DNA of 6,641 nucleotides from Nitrososphaera sp. UBA217 (lineage in GTDB: Archaea > Thermoproteota > Nitrososphaeria > Nitrososphaerales > Nitrososphaeraceae), in assembly GCA_002501845.1 (NCBI GenBank), contig DAOL01000080.1, positions 1,713 to 8,353 on the forward strand. The letters are read 5' to 3'. Of the stretch, positions 1 through 5,428 are shown in pieces. The position numbers and the translations under genes were made by a program. The notes beneath the pieces are model-generated. The model saw only the letters and a program-made list of their open reading frames with translations, was not told the origin of the DNA and ran no database searches. Position 1 is the stretch's first letter. The number at the start of each line of letters is the position of its first letter.

Positions 1-146
1 GCCTGCGCAAAATCATAGTACTTGCCTATCCTGTGGGTGTTCTCGAGCATATCTAACAGGTTGACTGCCGTGAGCCAAGCATCCCATACTGTATCGCTAT
101 CGCTCACTTCGAACAAATCCGTTACAGACACGGCTGCCTTGCGCAC
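1..146 (-). CDS. N-terminal part of an unknown protein, cut by the left edge
   Basis: An open frame of 48 codons starts at GTG (146-144) and runs off the left end. The frame has a TAG three codons before the GTG, so this or a later codon must be the start. All three plus-strand frames over the same stretch contain stops. The peptide has a protein-like composition: an acidic, Ser/Asp-containing segment around residues 10-19, then a Trp-rich amphipathic stretch around 20-36 (WDAW, NLLDMLE), then a basic/aromatic part (HRIGKYYDF). A TATA-like stretch lies about 32 bases before the GTG, the same geometry as other genes here. I do not recognise the family and too little is visible to propose a function. 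The gene could be a chance ORF, but the open frame plus correctly placed promoter make it more likely real. Confidence 0.5.
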   Translation of the reverse strand, partial: MRKAAVSVTDLFEVSDSDTVWDAWLTAVNLLDMLENTHRIGKYYDFAQ

Positions 147-173
147 TGCAAGCTATTAAGATGCCATATCAAC

Positions 174-182
174 TATTTTTAG
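174..182 (-). promoter_or_regulatory. TATA-like box for the left-edge gene
   Basis: Read on the minus strand this is CTAAAAATA, centred about 32 bases before the GTG at 146. Archaeal TATA boxes sit about 26 bases before the transcription start, so the mRNA would have a leader of only about 6 bases. No Shine-Dalgarno sequence is visible. Assigned by position and composition only. Confidence 0.35.
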
Positions 183-394
183 ATTCATAATTAGCTTTGT
201 ACCAACCGTGCTGCTTCCGTTACTTCAGAGACGTTTTGGATTGGTGCTCCTCTACTTCTGTACCACCAGCAAGACCTAATTGTGGTCAGGGTTGATTGAC
301 TATTCTATGGACCAAGCGATGGCAACCCTTCGAAACTGCAAGAGCGCAGGGCGATTGGGTGCACCTGACTGGCATTTGAAAAAGCTAGAAACGA

Positions 395-403
395 TTAAGT
401 ATA
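395..403 (+). promoter_or_regulatory. TATA-like box for the cupredoxin-JAMM unit
   Basis: TTAAGTATA is centred about 30 bases before the ATG at 429, which predicts transcription starting within a few bases of the start codon. The bases just before the ATG show no Shine-Dalgarno match, which fits a leaderless or nearly leaderless mRNA. Placement and composition are the only evidence. Confidence 0.4.
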
Positions 404-428
404 CCAAACAAACCCAAATACTTGTAAC

Positions 429-1643
429 ATGACTGACTGGGACCTTCTGACCCCCGGGATAGGTCTTACTTCAATAGGTATTGTTGGCGTTGGAATTTCT
501 CTTGCGGGCATTGCCAAGACCTTTATTGACGGAATGCACGCCGTTTCGCTTTTGACGATGCTTATCGGCATGATCTTTCTTGCCTCCGGTCTTTTCAAGG
601 ACGGCTTCCCGTCGACCGGTCGTGCCAAGTCTGCTACCTTTATCACGCTAGGGTTCCTCGTCACCTTTGGCTTTGCCGCTGCGGTCACCGTCAGCGGGCA
701 GGTTCCGAGCATTTACGCCTACATCGGCATCATGTTGATAATTTCGATTCCAGCAACAGTCCTTGCAGTCGCTTCATACAGGGAGGTTCCATACCTCAAA
801 GCACTCGCTGTCATTTTTGTCTCAGCCGCGGTAGTTGGCGGCACCACGTTCTACGCATTCGGGCTTGTAACACCCAAGCCGGCGCCGCCACAAGAAGAGG
901 CAAAAGCGCCGGCTGTACAGGCTGCTCCAGCCAATGTTATCAACGCCACAATATTGGCAGGGGCTTCTGCTCAGAACAATCCAGATTATGATCCTGATCC
1001 CCTTACGGTCAAAAAGGGCGACGGAGTGCAGTGGACCAACAAAGATAATGCGGTACACAGTGTCACCAGCAGGCAGAAAGATTTGTTCGATTCTTCAGCA
1101 ATCAGTCCTGGTTCCACTTGGCTCTTGAATACGGCAAAACTTGACGTAGGAGATTACGAATACTATTGCATATTCCATAGCTGGATGACAGGAATGCTGA
1201 AGGTTACGGAGGGCAGCGCAGCTTCGTCTGGTGGTTCAAACGCAACTGTCTCGCAGGGCTCGTCCAACCAGTCAAGTGCTGGCAACCAGTCAGCTTCTGT
1301 CAATCAAACCTCAGGCGCGCCTAACGCGAACGGCGGGGCAGCGAAACTAACCACCGTGTCGATAGCTGTTGGAGCGTCAGTCCCATCAAATGGTGAATTC
1401 TTCAACCCTCAAAGCGTAGAGACTACGGTCGGGAGCATGGTGACTTGGAAGAATAACGACAACTCGCCTCACACTGTAACTTCAGGAGTGGTGGAAAAGA
1501 ACACACCCAAGGCGGATGGCAAATTTAACTCTGGAATCATGCAACAGGGCGACACTTTTCCCTTCGTCTTTGACGCAGCCGGCGAGTACCCATACTACTG
1601 CATGATTCACCCGTATATGACCGGCAAGGTCACTGTAAAATAA
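429..1643 (+). CDS. Membrane-anchored protein with two type-1 copper (cupredoxin) domains
   Basis: This 404-residue protein is probably an electron carrier on the outer face of the cell membrane. About five hydrophobic helices are visible (roughly residues 8-30, 36-56, 68-90, 93-117 and 122-146). They are followed by a Pro/Ala/Glu-rich linker and two plastocyanin-like domains, about 170-262 and 307-404. Each domain has a full blue-copper ligand set: His210, Cys247, His250, Met253, and His348, Cys391, His394, Met397. Both ligand loops are C-x2-H-x2-M, the short spacing of amicyanin rather than the C-x2-H-x4-M of plastocyanin. The Ser/Asn/Gln-rich linker at 263-306 carries N-glycosylation sequons (NAT, NQS, NQT), which fits an exported location. 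Five helices put the C-terminus outside if the N-terminus is inside. Thaumarchaea are known for many such proteins, thought to replace cytochromes c. The redox partner is unknown. The ATG starts a sensible membrane protein and sits 30 bases after a TATA-like box. Confidence 0.88.
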   Translation: MTDWDLLTPGIGLTSIGIVGVGISLAGIAKTFIDGMHAVSLLTMLIGMIFLASGLFKDGFPSTGRAKSATFITLGFLVTFGFAAAVTVSGQVPSIYAYIGIMLIISIPATVLAVASYREVPYLKALAVIFVSAAVVGGTTFYAFGLVTPKPAPPQEEAKAPAVQAAPANVINATILAGASAQNNPDYDPDPLTVKKGDGVQWTNKDNAVHSVTSRQKDLFDSSAISPGSTWLLNTAKLDVGDYEYYCIFHSWMTGMLKVTEGSAASSGGSNATVSQGSSNQSSAGNQSASVNQTSGAPNANGGAAKLTTVSIAVGASVPSNGEFFNPQSVETTVGSMVTWKNNDNSPHTVTSGVVEKNTPKADGKFNSGIMQQGDTFPFVFDAAGEYPYYCMIHPYMTGKVTVK

Positions 1644-2032
1644 TGGAAATTTCTCTGGCGCCAACACAGATTGAACAGCTCACCAGACTTTCGAGAAGTT
1701 CTCTTCCAAACGAGTCCTGCGCGTTCCTTCTTGGCAAAAATGACAGAGTTGTTGAAATCTTGGCGATGCAAAATGCCGACCAATCAGCCATTTCTTTCAG
1801 TATCGAGCCGCAGGAAGTACTGCACGCATACGACGTTGCAGAAAGCAAGAAGCTGCAGGTCATTGGAATATTCCATTCCCATCCAGCCAGGCCGGCGCCG
1901 TCGAACACCGACAAGAAATTCATGGAGATAAATCCGGTGGTATGGCTCATCTACTCGACCACCGAACAAGAGTTCAAGGCGTACGTCTACGACAGTGACG
2001 TAAGGGAAGTTGCAGTAAAAATTACGGCGTGA
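1643..2032 (+). CDS. JAMM/MPN-domain metalloprotease-like protein (Mov34/MPN/PAD-1)
   Basis: The protein is 129 residues, the size of a single-domain prokaryotic JAMM protein. Zinc-site residues are all present: Glu24 in the PNESCAFLLG stretch, His78 and His80 in HSHP, Ser87 and Asp90. Related enzymes cut isopeptide or peptide bonds after small ubiquitin-like proteins: archaeal JAMM enzymes remove SAMP modifiers, and bacterial Mec releases cysteine from a sulfur carrier. Which substrate applies here cannot be seen. The spacing from His80 to Ser87 is six residues, one shorter than the usual H-x-H-x7-S-x2-D. The ATG shares its first base with the upstream TAA (TAATG), so translation is probably coupled to the cupredoxin gene and both share a transcript. 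A shared biological role is not shown by this. No membrane segment or signal peptide is seen, so it is cytosolic. Its last 11 bases overlap the 3' end of aspS on the other strand. Confidence 0.85.
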   Translation: MEISLAPTQIEQLTRLSRSSLPNESCAFLLGKNDRVVEILAMQNADQSAISFSIEPQEVLHAYDVAESKKLQVIGIFHSHPARPAPSNTDKKFMEINPVVWLIYSTTEQEFKAYVYDSDVREVAVKITA

Positions 2033-3311
2033 GCCTTTCTGTGTCTCTTGGGTACAAAACGACTTCGCGCACGTTCTGCGACCCGGTCAGCACCATCATG
2101 AGCCTGTCGTAGCCAAGGCCCCAGCCAGAGTGCGGCGGCATGCCCCAGTCAAACGCCCGGAGGTGCTCCTCAAAGCTGGCAGGGTTGAGCCCCTGCTCCG
2201 AAAGCCGGCTCCTCAGTTTTGCCGGGTTGTGCTGGCGCTGGCCGCCGGAGACAAGCTCCAGATAACCGTACTGAAGGTCAAACGACTTTGACAGCTTCGG
2301 GTTGTCTTGTTGTTCGTGTATGTAGAACGGTTTGAGCTTTAGCGGCCAGTCCATGATAAAGTAAAAGCCGCGGTGTGTTTCGCCCAGCTTGCGCAGTGCA
2401 GCGTCTGACAGATCGTCGCCAAACTGCAGCTTTTCCCCTTCTTTCACAAGCTCTTCAAGGCACTGCTCGTACGTCAGCCTTTCTATCTTGGAAACTGAAA
2501 TGTTCTTTCCGCCGGCAAGCTCCAGATCGGCCCCGTGCTTTTCCTGGAATGAAGTGATAACATTTTTCACCAACCTTTCCACAATGTCCATGACATCTTC
2601 ATAGTCAAGGAATGCCGCTTCGATGTCGACGCTAGTGAACTCTGTGAGGTGCCTTACAGTATGCGAATTTTCGGCCCGAAAGTACGGCCCGATCTCAAAG
2701 ACCCTGTCAAGCCCAAGCGTCAATTGCTCCTTGTACAATTGCGGGCTCTGGGCAAGGTATGCTTTGCGCTTGCCAAAATAGTCAAATCCAAACAGGTTGG
2801 CGCCGCCCTCGCTTGCGCTCCCAATTATCTTGGGTGTGTTTACCTCAATAAAGCCTTCCGCACGGAGAGTGTCTCTGATCACTTCGAGCCCCGCTGAGCG
2901 TAGCCTGAAAATTGCTGCAACCTTGGGCGTTCTCAGGTCGAGCGCGCGGGCATCAAGCCTCTTGTCAATAGCAGACTCGACGCGCCCAGTAGGGTCTATT
3001 GGTAGCGGATGAATTGCCTTTGTAACGACTGTAAATTCGCTAACCTTGACTTCTACCGGGAAATCCTTCGCCTTGCTCTTTTGCACTACTCCGGCAACCA
3101 CTACTGCACTCTGCCTCGGCGCCTGCACGGCTGCCTGCACGTTATCACCTGTCACGATCCCCTGGCACGCGCCTGTAACGTCCCTGATCGTCAAAAATGC
3201 CAGCTTGCCGATGTCCCGGACATCCTCTATCCAGCCCCCAACCCTAACTTGCTGTCCTACCAACCGATCGTCGAGCTGGCTAGCATAGTGCGTCCTTTTG
3301 ATCTCCACCAT
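2022..3311 (-). CDS. aspS: Aspartyl-tRNA synthetase, archaeal/eukaryotic type (class IIb)
   Basis: This 429-residue cytosolic enzyme charges tRNA(Asp) with aspartate. An N-terminal OB-fold anticodon-binding domain spans about residues 15-105 (V-GGWIEDVRDIG). The catalytic core follows from about 130: motif 1 near 153-162 (GFIEVNTPKI), motif 2 at 211-221 (FRAE...H), and motif 3 at 396-403 (GWGLGYDR) with Arg403. The flipping-loop region with EGG (168-170) and QSPQLYK is intact. The length matches the compact archaeal type without the bacterial GAD insertion. The chosen ATG gives an N-terminus like archaeal homologues and follows the stop of a small basic ORF by one base, so the two are probably co-transcribed. 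Motif 3 has Asp402 where related enzymes often have Glu. Whether it also charges tRNA(Asn) (non-discriminating) cannot be settled from this window. Confidence 0.95.
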   Translation of the reverse strand: MVEIKRTHYASQLDDRLVGQQVRVGGWIEDVRDIGKLAFLTIRDVTGACQGIVTGDNVQAAVQAPRQSAVVVAGVVQKSKAKDFPVEVKVSEFTVVTKAIHPLPIDPTGRVESAIDKRLDARALDLRTPKVAAIFRLRSAGLEVIRDTLRAEGFIEVNTPKIIGSASEGGANLFGFDYFGKRKAYLAQSPQLYKEQLTLGLDRVFEIGPYFRAENSHTVRHLTEFTSVDIEAAFLDYEDVMDIVERLVKNVITSFQEKHGADLELAGGKNISVSKIERLTYEQCLEELVKEGEKLQFGDDLSDAALRKLGETHRGFYFIMDWPLKLKPFYIHEQQDNPKLSKSFDLQYGYLELVSGGQRQHNPAKLRSRLSEQGLNPASFEEHLRAFDWGMPPHSGWGLGYDRLMMVLTGSQNVREVVLYPRDTERLTP

Positions 3312-3312
3312 T

Positions 3313-3468
3313 TTATCTACCTGTTCTTGAATTCAACCACCAGTTCATGTTTCTGACTGTCTTGGCAATCTTTTGAACCTTTTCTATATTAACTCGCGCC
3401 CTCTTGTCCTTCGCCGCGATCACCTTGGGTAGCTTGCTGTTGCCGGGAAGCCGTAACAGGTTGACCAT
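3313..3468 (-). CDS. Small, highly basic protein, unknown family, upstream of aspS
   Basis: This 51-residue frame starts at ATG (3468-3466) and ends with TAA one base before the aspS ATG. It has 13 Lys/Arg against two acidic residues. Its central part (KDKRARVNIEKVQKIAKTVRNMNWW) alternates basic and hydrophobic residues, as in an amphipathic helix, and a Trp pair (44-45) follows. The composition suggests nucleic-acid or ribosome binding, but no motif proves this. An in-frame TAA lies 12 codons before the ATG, with no intervening ATG/GTG/TTG. AGGG six bases upstream could serve as a weak ribosome site. A TATA-like box lies 28 bases upstream. The tight spacing to aspS is the strongest sign that it is real. 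The opposite strand is also open here (about 3373-3558), but it offers only a 20-codon ATG-started peptide. I do not recognise the family. Confidence 0.6.
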   Translation of the reverse strand: MVNLLRLPGNSKLPKVIAAKDKRARVNIEKVQKIAKTVRNMNWWLNSRTGR

Positions 3469-3491
3469 CTGCCCTTTCGAAGTGCGGATGG

Positions 3492-3500
3492 ACTTTAATG
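3492..3500 (-). promoter_or_regulatory. TATA-like box for the small ORF-aspS unit
   Basis: On the minus strand this reads CATTAAAGT, centred about 28 bases before the ATG at 3468, which predicts a start of transcription very close to that codon. No better box is seen directly before the aspS ATG, which supports one shared transcript. The match to a consensus is modest. Confidence 0.3.
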
Positions 3501-3551
3501 ATTACGAAACTTTCATTATGCAATTTCCGTACTTCCTAACAGCTGTGTGAA

Positions 3552-3665
3552 GTGACAGAATCCTCTTATGATGCGCAAAAAGATCCACCAGAATTCAGAC
3601 TAAGACCGATGTCTGCCGCTGCCCGTACGAAGAGAAGCACCAACCTTAAAAAGAGCGGGCGTTGA
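3552..3665 (+). CDS. Possible 37-residue small protein upstream of the helicase (doubtful)
   Basis: A GTG at 3552 opens 37 codons ending at TGA 3663-3665, in the same frame as the helicase whose TTG start is five codons further on. The peptide begins acidic/polar (TESSYDAQKD) and ends in a basic tail (RTKRSTNLKKSGR). In-frame TAA at 3537-3539 bounds it upstream. It has no recognisable motif, and the best TATA-like box for the helicase lies inside it, which argues for non-coding DNA. It might instead be a leader peptide or a remnant. Confidence 0.2.
   Translation: MTESSYDAQKDPPEFRLRPMSAAARTKRSTNLKKSGR
3645..3652 (+). promoter_or_regulatory. TATA-like box for the helicase gene
   Basis: CTTAAAAA is centred about 32 bases before the TTG at 3681, predicting a leader of about 6 bases. 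This supports the TTG as the true start despite the absence of ATG or a Shine-Dalgarno sequence. Confidence 0.4.
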
Positions 3666-3680
3666 CACAGGGTTGTTTCC

Positions 3681-5396
3681 TTGACGACAATACTCGCTCA
3701 TTTTCCTTTACCAAACATCCGGGAGAAGCAAAAGAACGTCCTTGCCGAGATCGAGTCGGCGATAAAGTCGGGCTACAGGCACATCTTCCTTGAAGCGCCG
3801 ACCGGATTTGGCAAGACGCCGGTTGCAATAGCTCTTGCCCGATACCTCGGAAGCTCCCACATCTGCACCGCGACAAAGGACCTGCAGACGCAATACCGGC
3901 GCGACTTTCCATTTGTGGTAGAGGTCAAGGGGAGAGGCAACTTTCCCTGTTTAGTCAAAGAAGATATGGGACTTGACGAAAACTGCGACTACGGTCCTTG
4001 CATCAAGGATGACTCGTACGACTGCATTTACAAGACTCGGCTGATGGACTACAGGGTTGAAGGTGAGGGCACTATGCATGAAATAGTCAAACTCGACTCT
4101 TTTGCAGAGCGCAAGTATGTCGAGAAGATGCGTAGCAAGTCGAAGCTGGTTGAGCTTGAATGGCGGCCATGCCACTATTTCCACCAAAAGTGGGTCGGAG
4201 CAAGATCCAGCCATACCGTCTACAATTATCGCTATTTCCTGTCAGACGTGTTCTACGCCGGCACGGCGCAAAAGAGGAACCTGCTCGTACTTGACGAGGC
4301 TCATCAGCTAGAGTCTGAGGTGGGCGACTTTAAGAGTTTCACGATCCGCAAGAACATGCTGCCGTTCTTGAAGGTTCAAATGCCTGACAGAAACCTGGAC
4401 GACGTTGCGACATGGCTCGACTTTTGCGTCGAGCTGAAGGAAAGGTTGTTTGAATTCGCGGAGAAGGCAGAGAGGATCATCGAGCGGAGCAACCAGAGAG
4501 TGACGGTCGAGCCGTTCACGGAAAAGAATTTGATCGATGCGCTAGAACGCGAAAAGAGCCTGGCGGCTGTAATCGACGACATGAAGGCCAACAAAAAGAA
4601 CTGGATTGTATCAGGCGTCCAGCACGACTCTGCAAACCAGCTGTCAAAGGTAACCCTCATGCCGCTTGACGTTTCAGGCTATTTTGATTCGATCCTTGAC
4701 AAAGGCTCGGTGTCGCTTTTCATGAGCGCCACCATACTAAACAAAGACTACCTCTGCAAGACGACTGGCCTTGACTCAAACAAAGTAAAATTCGTCAGAA
4801 TAGAGGAATCCGACTTCCCGGTAAAGAACAGACCTATTCACATGAAGAATACTGCATGGCTCAGCGCCAAAACAATGAGTGAGAGTATGCCCAAAATTGC
4901 AGAAGAAGTCGATAATATCATGTCAGAACATAAGAACGAAAAAGGCATAATCCACACCACGTCATATTCGCAGCTCCAGTTCATCAAGGACAAAATCGGA
5001 AAAGAAAATGCCGACAGGCTGATAGAAACCGGATCGAGCCTTGACAGGAGCGAAGTGCTGGAAAAGCATTATTCTAGCAAAAGGCCAACAGTGCTGATCT
5101 CGCCCTCGCTACACCTCGGTGTGGACCTGAAAGATGACTTCTCAAGGTTCCAGGTGATAGTCAAGGTTCCGTACCCTGACCTGACCGACAAGAGAATTTC
5201 GAAAATGAAAGAGCGCGACCCGAAGTGGTATACGTGGAATACTGTGCTCAGACTTGTGCAGGCCTATGGCAGGAGCGTTCGGAGCAAGGACGACTATGCC
5301 ACGACTTACATCCTTGACAGCAGCATATCCTACCTGTTAAAAAATGCGGAGGGCTTTGTGCCCAAATGGTTCACTGAGGCAATCGTGCAGCCCTAA
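3681..5396 (+). CDS. XPD/Rad3-family (DinG-related) iron-sulfur DNA helicase
   Basis: This 571-residue superfamily 2 helicase is close in length to archaeal XPD (about 550). Characterised relatives unwind DNA 5' to 3' using ATP. Visible motifs are Walker A at 39-46 (APTGFGKT), motif Ia near 61-72, DEAH at 205-208, SAT at 349-351, motif IV near 422-430, motif V near 472-489, and motif VI QAYGRSVR at 527-534. Between Ia and II lie Cys90, Cys102, Cys107, Cys115 and Cys164; four of these should hold the 4Fe-4S cluster, most likely 90, 102, 107 and 164. The charged helical part at about 215-340 fits the XPD arch domain. The start is TTG: an in-frame TGA lies six codons upstream (3663-3665) with no other start between, and a later start would cut into the Q-motif-like N-terminus. 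Archaea lack a TFIIH equivalent as known in eukaryotes, so a general repair role is likely but not shown. A DinG-like paralogue is the alternative. Confidence 0.92.
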   Translation: MTTILAHFPLPNIREKQKNVLAEIESAIKSGYRHIFLEAPTGFGKTPVAIALARYLGSSHICTATKDLQTQYRRDFPFVVEVKGRGNFPCLVKEDMGLDENCDYGPCIKDDSYDCIYKTRLMDYRVEGEGTMHEIVKLDSFAERKYVEKMRSKSKLVELEWRPCHYFHQKWVGARSSHTVYNYRYFLSDVFYAGTAQKRNLLVLDEAHQLESEVGDFKSFTIRKNMLPFLKVQMPDRNLDDVATWLDFCVELKERLFEFAEKAERIIERSNQRVTVEPFTEKNLIDALEREKSLAAVIDDMKANKKNWIVSGVQHDSANQLSKVTLMPLDVSGYFDSILDKGSVSLFMSATILNKDYLCKTTGLDSNKVKFVRIEESDFPVKNRPIHMKNTAWLSAKTMSESMPKIAEEVDNIMSEHKNEKGIIHTTSYSQLQFIKDKIGKENADRLIETGSSLDRSEVLEKHYSSKRPTVLISPSLHLGVDLKDDFSRFQVIVKVPYPDLTDKRISKMKERDPKWYTWNTVLRLVQAYGRSVRSKDDYATTYILDSSISYLLKNAEGFVPKWFTEAIVQP

Positions 5397-5428
5397 AACA
5401 TTTTTATCCCCATTGCAGCGCAAAAAAG
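5397..5428 (+). promoter_or_regulatory. Short spacer with TATA-like box and T-run between helicase and archaeosortase genes
   Basis: The T5 run at 5401-5405, just after the helicase TAA, could act as an archaeal oligo-T terminator. The same bases extend to TTTTTATC (5401-5408), centred about 25 bases before the GTG at 5429, which is exactly where a TATA box would sit for a leaderless mRNA. The element may serve both purposes; which one dominates cannot be told from sequence. Confidence 0.4.

Larger units (their letters stand above)
147..428. other. Divergent intergenic region
   Basis: This stretch separates the left-edge minus-strand gene from the plus-strand cupredoxin gene and holds a TATA-like box for each. 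An ATG at 307 opens a 41-codon plus-strand frame whose TGA (430-432) overlaps the cupredoxin ATG in an ATGA arrangement. Its peptide has no recognisable motif and it contains the cupredoxin TATA-like box, so I do not call it a gene. No tRNA, strong hairpin or repeat array was found. Confidence 0.5.
3469..3680. other. Divergent intergenic region
   Basis: This region lies between the minus-strand small ORF-aspS unit and the plus-strand helicase gene. It contains TATA-like boxes for both directions and one doubtful 37-codon ORF at 3552-3665. No stable RNA gene, repeat or terminator stem was recognised. Confidence 0.5.

Noticed and set aside
328..350. TTCGAAA resembling a tRNA T-loop
   Set aside because: The flanking five-base segments are not complementary and no acceptor or anticodon arm could be fitted.
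307..432. A 41-codon plus-strand ORF whose TGA overlaps the cupredoxin ATG
   Set aside because: The peptide has no motif, and the frame contains the TATA-like box for the cupredoxin gene, so it is more likely promoter DNA.
366..440. Short direct repeat CTGACTGG near 366 and 433
   Set aside because: Eight bases occurring twice, once inside the coding start, is expected by chance and has no symmetry or further copies.
3373..3558. Open plus-strand frame opposite the small basic ORF
   Set aside because: It has no early ATG (only a 20-codon ATG-started peptide) and no motif, while the minus-strand reading is tightly coupled to aspS.
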